Shown here: piece after piece, positions 54,125-64,000 of the stretch
Numbering within the stretch: position 1 is the stretch's first letter
How the letters are laid out: every line of letters begins with the position of its first letter
NCBI GenBank assembly: GCA_013368315.1
Contig: JAACJM010000300.1
Span: forward strand, 1-64,000
Origin: Tetrapyrgos nigripes
Taxonomy: Eukaryota > Basidiomycota > Agaricomycetes > Agaricales > Campanellaceae
Length of the DNA stretch: 64,000 nt
Reading direction: 5' to 3'
Program-made: the position numbers and the translations under genes
The notes under the pieces: model-generated
Databases searched by the model: none
Seen by the model: only the letters and a program-made list of their open reading frames with translations
What the model was told of the DNA's origin: nothing

Positions 54125-55811
54125 ATGGGACTCCTTGTAAGCATGAGTATCCAACGTTATGTAGCCTTAGTCACATAGAATATTCTTTTTGTAGAAATGG
54201 CTTGGTAAAAGCATCATACACCCCGCTGTTGATGCTATTTTCCCTGAGAGTGATTCAGAAAGTGACGATAGTTTTGATTTCACATTCAGTAAGTCAGTCC
54301 ATTGATAGCAGGTTTATCACGCTACTCACAGCTGATATACAGGCAATACTGAAGATACACTTGTATTACATCAAGATGAAATTTCAAGACGTGAGTCTTA
54401 TGTATTCACCACATCTGAATATATCCTTATACCATTTTGATTAAGATACAAATGTATCTACTTCTTTACCCCCTAATAATGACTGTTTTGTACACCGTGA
54501 GTGACACAAACACATTAAGTTGTAGGGACTAACCATGAATCCCCTATAGCGCCTGAAGAATACCTAGGAAATCCTGATTCAGGGGAAGAGAAAGATAATG
54601 GTATGTACTTCCCATTGGTAGTGGATATATCTTTCATGAATTTGTCCAGGGAATGCCTCAGACATGGATATAGACAATGGAGAGCTGGGTTGTCCAGAAG
54701 TTAGAACAAGTAAGAGTACCATTGTTTTGAAATCAGTTCAGCAGGATCTTACATGTTATCCTTGATTCCAGTGCCTCCCGTAAATGAATCATGCGAGGAC
54801 AAGAGTGGTTAATTCTGATTTCTTTTCAAAATATTTATCTTTCTGACTTTCTTGTGTTCCAGCCCTTGCCTTGTACCTGAATGAAGGTAATCCTGGATAT
54901 GCAATTTTTAGAAACCACCAATACATGACAGCAGTTACACTGTTTAGACGTCCTTGTCCTGCATACTTTACTGGTGGGATCACAACAGATGATCAGGCTC
55001 GCATTTTGAACTGGCTCCACATCAATGTGCAGTCATTTTTATCAGCCCCACCTAAAGACTTTGAACTATGCATTGCACATGCACGAACTCTCTTTTTGGC
55101 TCACTGTCACCGTGAGACTTTCTTGGGATGTATTGAAGCAGGGTTGTCAGAGCTGGAGAGAGAGCAGTCAGTTCTCCACCAAGCATGGCAACGATTGGTT
55201 GATTTTAGTGGGAAGACTGTGGATGGCAAAATGAAGAGATTGAAGGCAGATGTTGATAGAGAGGCTCTCCAAATTCTGGAAAAAGTCATGTTTGATAGAT
55301 CACAGAAGGCTGGTGTGGCAGGAAGCGAACAATGGGGCCTGGATGTTGGTCCTCCTGAGGATTTGTGGTGGCCTTATGATGGTCCAGAGAAAAATGATCC
55401 AGATCTGCGTGTTGCTACAGAATCTGACCTTGAGGTGCAGTATTATCTTGGCGTTATTAAATATTGTTCTTGCTAACTGTGGTTTAGGAGAGTGAATTTT
55501 GTAAAGCTGAAAGAGAGAAGATGGAGCAGAAGGTAAGGGAGAAGGAGGCAGAGAAGCAGAACCATGCACCTCCACGGCCAAAACCAAGGCCATTGACCAA
55601 GGAACAAGCAGCAGAACGTAGTAAAAAGGCTTTACAAGAAGCTGGACTTACAGCTGAAAGGCCTGACCTTGCTAAAGAGAAAGTAGTTAAGACATTGCAG
55701 ACAGTCCAGGAGAATGCACAGTTGCGTAGATCTAAGCGGGTGGCAGATCAAACAAAAGAGACTGAGGAGACAGAGAATAATAAAAAATCCAAGAAACAAA
55801 GGAAACAATAA
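54125..55811 (+). CDS. Unrecognised nine-exon gene inside GGGTAC-bounded element
   Basis: Intact 415-aa product of unknown function. Exons: 54125-54136, 54195-54288, 54343-54390, 54446-54496, 54550-54600, 54650-54709, 54772-54807, 54863-55434 and 55488-55811; every junction is GT..AG and in phase. Order: an amphipathic start MGLLKWLGKSIIHPAVDAIF, an acidic Ser-rich region (PESDSESDDSFDF) and a disordered acidic stretch. A conserved-looking core from about residue 120 follows (LYLNEGNPGYAIFRNHQYMT, RRPCPAYFTGGITTDDQARI, CIAHARTLFLAHCHRETFLG, PPEDLWWPYDGPEKNDPDL). The C-terminus is a Lys/Glu-rich coiled-coil-like region with KRVADQTKE and an NLS-like KKSKKQRKQ end. The tiny first exon and seven short acidic exons are unusual. 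It could be a transposon-encoded DNA-binding protein or a captured host gene. Confidence 0.7.
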
Positions 55812-57098
55812 TTTAGAATACTGATCTGGGAGGCATACTAAGTAGTTCAGAGTCATAAATGTAGATACAGAGTCCTTGTTATCAGCCTGCTGAAATTTTG
55901 ATCATGAGATCCATGAGAATGATACTGAATATTACTACAGCAGGCAGGTTACTGTCTCAGCATGAATAAGAGTTCAGTCACACATCACAGCCAAAAGAAG
56001 CTAAGGCCAGATTTGACATTTTCTATTTTTTTCAGATTTTTTTGGATTTTTTTTTTGTCAGAAAGACTGAACTTTCGTTCATGCCAGGACAGTAGTATAT
56101 ATGTGCAAATACCATTAGTTCCTTCCAACGGACTCTCATACAACATAAAGGCGAGAAACACAGTATCCGCTAGGTACCCGCATAGGTGCCCGCATGGTAC
56201 CCGCATGGTGCCCGCATGGGTACCCGCATGTGCACAGCCACTGCGGGTACCATGCGGGTGCATTACCAGCATCCACACAACATCTAAATCACTTCTAATG
56301 GATTGAAAATAAGGAATGCTGTAGCTCCTGTACTAATAGCCAGTACCTTGACATATTCAATGTGTAGAAATGAATTTCTATCATAAATTCTACTAAATCT
56401 TAGGCTAAATTCACATTGATCTCGACTTTTCTAGGAATTGGATCTACAAATTGCCTTAGTAAACACTTGAAACATTAGCTCAGTGATGTATTAGAATGAG
56501 TAGACTGCATTTACAATGCGAATTATGAAGAGTTTTATTCATGTGCAGGCTTCATTTCGAGTCTAAGGGTAATTTTGGTACATAACTCATAGAATATTGG
56601 CATGCAAAGAATGAAAATAGTCTCTACTGCATGCAATAGGCTTTTAGCAATAATATCCAGGCTGTTTTGTGGAGAAATACTTGAGTTATCAATGAGACTC
56701 TAATGTGAATGGGAGTAAGTGGCTGTGCTTATCCATGTACATTTGAGTTTCACTACACTTCGTTGAAGTCCATTTACAAGCTTTATGTACACTTTTACGC
56801 CTCTCTACTATGTTACAAATGCTCGTATGTATGTCATACATTGGTGAACTCAAATGATTACTGGTACCCGGGCCGTACCCGCAGCCCCGCAGGGGGTACC
56901 CGCAGATTTACCTATACCGCTGGGAACTCCACCTTGGAGGCCAGCGGGCCGCAGCGTCGTAAGCAGCATGCTTACACCAACTTTTTTTTGCAGTATCGCC
57001 CTCAGCAACATGGGAAGAAACTCGTGGAATAGACTTCTTTTAGTTCTAACATTACTACGGTGTACCTACTATCTATTTATCTCGTAGTCTATCGTATC
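55812..57098. other. Right part of the candidate element, then intergenic
   Basis: No gene. 56174-56260 and 56862-56925 hold inverted copies of the GGGTACC words; the rest is AT-rich. Confidence 0.45.
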
Positions 57099-57986
57099 TT
57101 AATAGTCTGACGGAGCGAAAAGGTTTTCCTCCGAGTAAACCCCACGAGGAATTTGAAGCTGGTGGCTGACAACATTGCCTGTATTGGACGAGTTGTTGTT
57201 GTAAATATGAATTATACGTAGTGGATTGAGACTAGACAACGCACCAGCTGTACCCAGAGATGGGTTTGCAGTAATATCTGCTACGCCAGGCCTAGAGCCT
57301 GGGTTGGTCACTCTGGCTGAGTCTTGCACATCGCTATAACCGTTGAATCCTTGGTTCGAAGCGGAACTCTCAGCCTGAGGATTCATCCATGAACTCATCC
57401 AAAAGTCCATATCGCCTCCAACATTGGCTGAGTTGAACCGTAGTCCCTCGCTTCCTCCCGAGTCAAAGAGGTTCTCAAAGAGCGGCAAACGTTCAGTATT
57501 GGATAGAGTAAGAGTGAAGAGCGCATCGTCGAAAAGCGCACGAGAACCATGACTCGGACCATGAGCATCATGATCATTCAAGTTTCCAAAAAGTTCGGAT
57601 CCGGGGGACTGTGACTGTGTATGCGTAACGTGGCGAGCGCTATTGGTATCTGGTGCACACTGAACAAAATCCAGATCCATCATGGATCTGGATGATGAAT
57701 TGGGACTGGGATTGGGATTGGGGTTGGGATTGGGGTTGGGGTTGGGATGCGAGGCAGATAAGAATCGCCATGGCATTGGCTGTGGTGTATGTGTATGAAA
57801 GTGCGAATTTGGGGGTTCTCTGAGGTCCTGCCAGGCCTGATCGCCATTCAGAGATGCTTCGACGGATTCCGGAGACATTTCGGGTTCATGGGCTCTCTTC
57901 CAAGAATGTCGGGTAGTTCCTTGGAATGGATTCGGAGGAACGAATGCCAGTGTCCCGTCGACGTCTTTTGGAACGTCATTTTGCAT
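57099..57986 (-). CDS. Low-complexity orphan ORF, possible truncated regulator
   Basis: A 295-codon frame from ATG at 57986 to the stop at 57099-57101. The product has no recognised domain. It contains an Asn-Pro dipeptide repeat (PNPNPNPNPNPNP), His/Gln/Ser-rich stretches, an acidic-aromatic patch (DDALFTLTLSNTERLPLFEN) and MDFWMSSWMNPQ. Such composition is common in the C-terminal activation regions of fungal transcription factors. The copia LTR starting at 58117 is only 130 bp upstream of the ATG. This may therefore be the downstream exon of a gene whose DNA-binding 5' part lies beyond the insertion; that is inference. Confidence 0.45.
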   Translation of the reverse strand: MQNDVPKDVDGTLAFVPPNPFQGTTRHSWKRAHEPEMSPESVEASLNGDQAWQDLREPPNSHFHTHTPQPMPWRFLSASHPNPNPNPNPNPNPSPNSSSRSMMDLDFVQCAPDTNSARHVTHTQSQSPGSELFGNLNDHDAHGPSHGSRALFDDALFTLTLSNTERLPLFENLFDSGGSEGLRFNSANVGGDMDFWMSSWMNPQAESSASNQGFNGYSDVQDSARVTNPGSRPGVADITANPSLGTAGALSSLNPLRIIHIYNNNSSNTGNVVSHQLQIPRGVYSEENLFAPSDY

Positions 57987-58116
57987 ACCGGTCAATGCGA
58001 TTATCTCCCAAATGTAATCCCTTTGATTGTCACATGAAAGACAAGTCCGAGTCGATGCTTAAGTACGAGCGAGCAGACGATTGAAGAAAGAATTCACATA
58101 CACATATGTACCTGCT

Positions 58117-58484
58117 GTTAAGCAGGCATGGTACGGTTCTGTACACTACTAAACGCAGTGGCAACTACGCTACTTACCTGGGGATAAGAGATAGCTTGTT
58201 AGGCTTGTTAGAGGCTTGTTAGAGCGATGTGGGTTAAGTATGAAACTTGTTATTAGGAGGACTATCTACGAGTCCTTATATACCTTTTAGGAGGTACAAA
58301 TACATGTAAACTAATACTAGAGTAACAATAAGATTCTATTGTACTTGATAGAACAATGCTGGTTTCATACACTATTGTCGTACTACACTTATTGTCTATA
58401 TAATCTTATTGTTCTATTTATAACTATTACTATTGTTCTACATAGATGTCGTTGATGGCTGCAACTGAATGCGCCAATTCAACA
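58117..58484 (-). repeat. 3' LTR of copia copy 2
   Basis: 368 bp, reverse-oriented (TGTTAAGCAGG at 58117 to AATTCAACA at 58484). It is more diverged from the copy 1 LTRs than those are from each other. The outside pentamer is CCTGC (58112-58116); its partner would lie beyond the window. Confidence 0.9.
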
Positions 58485-61400
58485 CTCCCCCTTGCTAAGC
58501 AGCACGGTAGTGCGCGTAAGCATAGGTAGGCGCTGTAAGCAGCCATGGAAGGAAGGGATCCAGTGCCTCGACGTTTTCGATGCGATTTATAGGACTTTCT
58601 TTAATTATAAAACTGAAGTCCTAATTGTTTCCTGAACTTTTCAAACTTTACATGATCTAGAGCTTTAGTGAGCAGATCTGCAGGGTTATTACTTCCTTCA
58701 ATGAAGAATAACTTGACTGTCTCGTCGATGACTTTTTCTCGAACAAAATGATATCGAATATCAATGTGCTTGGTTCGCTTATCCGTGACAGGGTTTGATG
58801 CAATAAAAATTGATCCCTGATTGTCACCATAAATTGGAATAGCGTGAAGAGGATATTCGATTTCACTGAGAAGAGTCTTGAACCAACAGACTTGTCGACT
58901 GCAGTCACTAAGTGCCATGTATTCAGCTTCAGTCGAAGATAGAGCAACTGTCTTTTGTTGTCTAGACGTCCAGCTAAATGGTGCTTGGGCTAATTGTAGA
59001 AAGAAGCCAGTTTGAGATTTGCGAGTTCCAGGATCTGATCCCCAATCAGAGTCTGTATAGGCTGATAAGCCTTCTCCCCCTCGACCGTTATACACAAGAG
59101 CATATTTTCTAGTGCCAACGAGATAACGGCAAATGTCTTTCGCCTTATTGTAGTGTTCTTGTGAGGGGTTTGCAGCAAATTGCGCAAGTTTTGTGACAGC
59201 AAAGGAAATATCAGGACGTGTTCCTAACATTAAATAAAGTAAGGATCCGATTATCTCCTGATAACTTTGACGAAGAGTATAATTGACAGGAGTGTCTTCT
59301 GGAAGAGGAAGAGGGTGATAATTGCCGGTAATGGGGTAGCAGAAGCTTTCGCGTTTTGCATTCCATAAGTCTCTAGGATTTTATCCAGATAAGCGCACTG
59401 GTCTAAAGAGACCTTGCTGCCTTTCCTGGTAATTCTCATCCTAAGGAATTCTTTGGCATCGCCTAGATCCCTACATTCCCATTTCTTCATAAAGTTTCCT
59501 TTGAGTCGTAAGACTAAGGTTTTATTAGCTCCACAGAATAGAGCGTCATCCACATAGATTATGGCAATGACGATAGAATTTTCAATAAGATTTTTGTTGG
59601 CGTCATAGCGTTTGTGAATGAAGATTCCGGCGTCGGAAATGATTCATTTAAAACCAAGTTCCGCCATGGACTTATCAAGACTTTTCCACTGCGCAAGTCC
59701 TGCTTGTTTGAGTCCGTAAAGAGCACGAAGAAGTCGGACGACTTTATGCTCTTGTCCTTTTACTTTAAAGGCTTCCGGTTGTTCCATATAGATTTCTTCA
59801 TTGAGTAAGCCATATAAATAGGCTGATCGGACATCGACACCGGACACGTGCCAGCCCTTAAGTGCAGCTAAAGCGAAGATTAAGCGCACAGTCTCGAATC
59901 GAACAACAGGTGAATATATTTGATCAAAGTCTATGCCTTCGACCTGTGAAAAACCTTTTGCAACGAGTCTTGCCTTTTTACGACCGTCAGACTTGATGTC
60001 GAAGACCCATTGGTTTTTGATAACTTTCCTATCTTTAGGTCTTTCGACCAATTCATAGGTGTCGCGCTTGCGAAGAGCCTCTAGTTCTTCGCAGCAAGCG
60101 ACTTTCCATTCCTCCTGCTCAGCTATAGGTAAGCAAGCAATATCTTTGAATGTCCATTCGCGAATATTACGAACATTCGGTTGATTCCCATCATTCTTCG
60201 AAGTAACCTTCTGAATAAGCAAGTGGGAATCGATTTCTCCAGGAGCAATTGCCTGCATAAGCAAGAAATTTATAGATACTCCCCCTTCACGGCATGGTTC
60301 TGCCATTTCTTCTGATTCAGGGCGTGCAGAGTCATCACTCTCGGTTTGCTGCTCTCCCTGGGGTGCGCTTCTGGATGCAGAACTAGGTCCGGGAACCTGT
60401 TGCTCTGCAGCTTGTTGACGTCGGTTTTTCTCTCTGAGCGTCTCTCTCTGCTTTAGCTTTTGCTTCCACTCTTTTATCAGCTGCGATTTGAGGTTCAAGA
60501 TCGCGTTCAACTTCTACAGGGTGTTTATCCCTGTATCGTTTGGGTACAGTACCAGTACGCTCGCTTCGACGCGTTGGTTCTGTTGGTGGCTGTCTTTGTC
60601 TAGGAGCTCTGGGCTTTCGAGGTGCCTGAGGAGGTGGTGTCTCCATTGGCGGCGGTGTTACCGTTCTTCTAGGCTCAGAGTCACTATCTGGAGACGAAGG
60701 CGGTGGATCCTGTTCAGGTTCGTTGTCACGAAGTTGATCAGGTCTCCTTATGGAAGGGATGCGAGGAGGACGATGATTAAAATCTTCATCATCATCGTCA
60801 GGGATTGGTTGTGGTAGAGGAGTGTCATCGCTTTGCGACGACTCGATAGGAAGTTGTTTTGAACTACGAGATTGAGTTTTACATCGAGGAAAAAAGTCTT
60901 CCTCAAACACGGCCTGCGGGGATGTAAATTCCGCATTGTTTGTATGCATGAAAAGATTTCCACGTTTTCCTGGTGCTACACCAAGATATGTCATGAGTTC
61001 TGACTTGGAAGCGAGTTTGTTCTTTCGAGTTTCCTCGGGTTTAAAGACGTAAGCTCCACAGCCAAAAACTCGCAAATGATCGATACGTGGTTTTTCCTTT
61101 TCAAGCATTTCAAATGGAGTTATCCATTTGTGTCGTCGTAAAGGAGTACGTCGATAGACATACAATCCATGACGGACAGCATATTCCCACCAAGATTTAG
61201 GTAGACATGCTAACTTCATCATTGCCAGTGCCTTATCCATTAGAGTGCGTATAAAGCGCTCCGCTCGACCATTCTGTTGATGAATGTATGGTGCACTGTT
61301 AAGGATTCTAACACCCTTTTCTAGTAACATTTCTCGGTAGGTGCCTTTGATGAATTCACCACCCATATCAGACATCCACTGTTCGACTTTCGTCTTATAT

Positions 61401-64000
61401 TGAGTTTCTACGATTGCAAGGAACTGGCGAGTGGCAGTTAGTGGTTGTTTCTTGTCTTTAAGAAATCGTATCCAAGCATCTGAAGTGTAATCATCAAAGA
61501 AGACGATTATGTACTTGTACTTGTGGTAGGATATCGTGGGGTATTCATGTAAATCCATATGAATAATTTGGAAAGGACGAGTAGCACATCGTTCGTTAGG
61601 AGGGTAAGCCTGTCTGGGAGTTTTGCCTTCAAGACAGCCTTTGCACAAAGGAAGTTCCTTTGGAATAATGAATTCAGGAGTGCCAAGGGTGTGTTGTCAG
61701 ACATGTTTTAGAACATCACGAGAGGGATGCCCTATACGACGATGTAAAGTCTCATAGTTGATAAGATAAACCAAAAGATTGGCTTTAGAAGCGACAATTT
61801 TCGATTTGTGTGGAAGATAGTATAGCGTTTCTTCCAGTATACGCTTTGAGAAAGTCAAGAATGTTGTATTTCTCGATATGGTGATTTGATCGGAGTCACC
61901 GCGCATAAACATGTTGTCATTTAAGAATTGACCGACAGATAAGAGTCATTGATTTAAATCGGGAATGTAATAGACCGGATATAATTTCATAACTCTTTTA
62001 CGTTGAGAGATCAGAACTGTTCCGGATGCACGAATGTTCGTGAATCCATTGGCAGTTTTCACTGGAATTGGTTTTATATAACTCAATTCAACAAAGTCAT
62101 TGATGTCGAACATAAAATGCGCTGATGCTCCAGAATCAAGTAACCATCCATCACTGAAGTGGATTTTGACAGTATCAGATCTCTTTTTCTTACACTTCTG
62201 GCATAGTGAGAACAGAGTGCCACAGGCACATAAATATTTATTGTTGCCGCCAGGGCTAGTGTACAGATCATTATAAATAAAAGGGGTTGTTAAACCCAGA
62301 GGAGCGGTATGTAATAAATATATACATGAAGAACCTGCTTCCAAATTACGAGCTGCTGGAAAAAGCACATCAGTACTTTTATTTATAAGATCTGAATTGA
62401 GATCTGACCTGAGATAACCATTGTCCATGCCGGAGACTTCAGAGTCTAAGGACCAGCCATAATTATTTGCGGCATTGACGGTAACCATGGCGGGGGTAGA
62501 AGGTCGTGGACTTGGAATTCCGTACGATGAGGTGTCCTCTAGGGGTGATGTAGGAAGACTCATCCTGCTGAGCGATGGCGGAGTCGACATGTACTCGAGG
62601 TCGCTTGTTTCGGATAGGCTCGGAGACATGCTCCGGAGTTCTGGCATTGAACTCGGAGTTGGAGCCCTGGAGGGTAATTCCATCCCTCCTAGTCCGATTG
62701 TTGCGTCTCGCTGCCAATCGATCAGCTCGTCGTACCTTCCATCCTCGTTTTGGAGATGTGGAGTCAGCCATTCCCATCCCGTTGAAGTCGTTCCAGGTGT
62801 TGGGCTTGCAACACGGCTGGACGGTAAGGATTGAGTGGTCGTGCCATTGGGATGTGCAGGAAGTGAGCCACTTGGCATCTCGCTGCGGACTGCAGCAATG
62901 CGTTGGGCCAGTGAAAGAGTGCCTGTTGAGGCAACGGTGTTCAGTGCTGCTCGGAGTGGTTCCCCATAGATGTGTAGGGAATCCTCAGGATTCTGGAACC
63001 TCTCCCAAGGTGCATTGCGCACTGGAGTATATTGGCAGCAGGATCCTGGGCAAGACGGTCAATAAGTGGAACAGGGGTCCTGGTGTCCTGAGGCACCTTT
63101 ACACCTGACTCCGTCATTGTGGAGCCAAACACACTTCCGAGTTCCGATGTGTTCACCAGGGTGTCCTCGTTCGAATTGGCATCTTCTTCCTCCACGCATG
63201 CCATATCGGCATCTGAACCGGTCTGAGTTCCGGGATATTCACCGTTCCAACCATTCCAGTTACCAGCATCACCCCAACCATCAGAAGATGATTTAAGGTT
63301 GTTCCAATAGATGTGTTCCGTGAGAGTGCGTTTGGGACGAGGAGCAGGAGTAAGTGAAGTGAAGGAGGAAAGATCGGGATGAGACATGACGACATCTTCA
63401 AGAGTAGCAACAGTCTCACCAGATGGTCTAGCGCCTATATCGCGTGCAAGGTTGATAGCTCTTTTGGTACCTGTGACGAAGGCGTCAAAAGGCTTTTCCG
63501 TTTCCATAAAGAATGGCTTATGGGTATCAACTGCAGCGGGCGTGTCGACGACGGTGACTGTGTGCATCATGGGAGACATGTCCTCATGGAGGAGATGTGC
63601 CTGGCCTTGTCTCTTGGCCTGTTCAAACTTTCCAGCTCGACCTCCTCGACGGAAATGAGCTTTTCCTTTGCCCTTTTCCTTGCCCTTCCCCTTGTTATTT
63701 CCATTAGAGCCATTGGCTCCATTAGCGCCGCTGCTGCTGCTGTTGGAAACTAGGGTTACCATCCTTTCGCTTGACAGCAGAAAGACGGTTGGCATGGGCT
63801 TTCCCTGAAGGCCCCTTGAAAGCTCCTTGGCGAGATTCCCAAATATTTACAATCTCGCTTTGTAGTTCATCGAGACTTTGTCCATCAATCTGTTTGATAG
63901 AGCATTGAGTATACTGGTTGATAAGATACTCGTATCTGGGGGGAAGTTTGGAGATGATGAACATAACGATGAGGAAGTTGGCGATTTTTGTAATGGAAGT
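58485..64000 (-). pseudogene. Ty1/copia gag-pol, copy 2, disrupted and cut by window end
   Basis: Same family as 40581-46487, opposite strand; the 5' LTR and Gag start lie outside. Readable parts: RNase H 59230-58601, YVDD region 59553-59251, RT plus linker 60510-59644, integrase 61648-60383, protease region 63022-61946 and Gag 63964-62941. The DSGAS protease motif is intact. It is preceded by YLCACGTLFSLCQKCKK, a four-Cys cluster that copy 1 has lost through a 4-nt deletion. Lesions here: stops at 59644-59646, 61697-61699 and 61946-61948, a 1-nt loss near 59335, one extra A near 60430 and one G lost near 63010. None is shared with copy 1. Confidence 0.9.

Larger units (their letters stand above)
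53781..56940 (+). mobile_element. Candidate mobile element with GGGTAC-rich inverted ends and one gene
   Basis: The left end (53781-53880) reads GGGAACTCGGGTATCGG then AAATCTGCGGGTAC, followed by at least six tandem CATGCGGGT-type units. The right end, reverse-complemented from 56930, reads GTTCCCAGCGGTATAGG then AAATCTGCGGGTAC. A second inverted block at 56174-56260 holds the same GGTACCCGCATG words. The ends enclose one intact multi-exon gene (54125-55811). No transposase is recognisable unless that gene is one. Element borders and mobility are inferred; no target duplication was found by eye. Confidence 0.45.

Overview
The window is from a filamentous basidiomycete, most likely an agaricomycete. 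Genes are broken by many short introns of about 45-90 bp. The families present are typical of mushroom-forming fungi: a DUF6534 seven-helix membrane protein, other polytopic orphan receptors, a CFEM protein, a DUF2235 protein, Tnp2-type transposase and Ty1/copia elements. No tRNA, rRNA or CRISPR array was recognised. Exon models are by eye, from GT..AG sites, reading frame and family resemblance; no search was run.

Layout. 1-7.3 kb: a DUF6534-type gene (minus strand) and a frameshifted polytopic membrane-protein gene (plus strand), with a MITE-like element between them. 3.8-14.1 kb: a nested repeat island. It has outer inverted arms of about 0.4 kb lying about 10 kb apart, inner inverted arms of about 0.5 kb around a degenerate copia pol, Helitron-like coding remnants and palindromic hairpins. 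16.4-19.6 kb: remnants of an unrecognised multi-exon gene. 19.77-26.14 kb: a 6.4 kb decayed DNA transposon with a Tnp2-like transposase, two further ORFs, 21-bp terminal inverted repeats and a candidate 5-bp target duplication. 27.4-38.2 kb: the host-gene island, with an intact seven-helix gene (359 aa), a two-lobed extracellular/one-helix protein with one apparent frameshift, and an intact CFEM protein (339 aa). 38.3-39.9 kb: a wrecked uracil-salvage/catabolism locus (UPRT-like exon plus URC1/GTP-cyclohydrolase-II-like exons). 39.9-47.0 kb: full-length copia copy 1 with perfect 5-bp target duplications. 47-50 kb: non-coding repeats. 50.07-52.5 kb: an intact 14-exon DUF2235 (Tle1-like hydrolase) gene. 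53.8-56.9 kb: an undescribed-looking element whose imperfect GGGTAC-rich inverted ends enclose an intact nine-exon gene (415 aa) that I cannot assign. 57.1-58.0 kb: an orphan low-complexity ORF. 58.1-64.0 kb: a second copy of the same copia family in opposite orientation, cut by the window edge.

Functional reading. The host genes look like surface, sensing and lipid-handling functions and do not form an obvious pathway. The mobile fraction dominates. The two copia copies allow a direct comparison: each carries its own nonsense and frameshift lesions, several nonsense changes fit decay of CGA codons at CpG, and yet the LTRs of copy 1 differ at only 2 of 367 positions. The strongest candidates for something new are the 415-aa gene enclosed by GGGTAC termini, the Tnp2 element with its unusual ends, the copia family's replacement of a Gag zinc knuckle by a Cys cluster next to protease, and its LTR-encoded splice donor.
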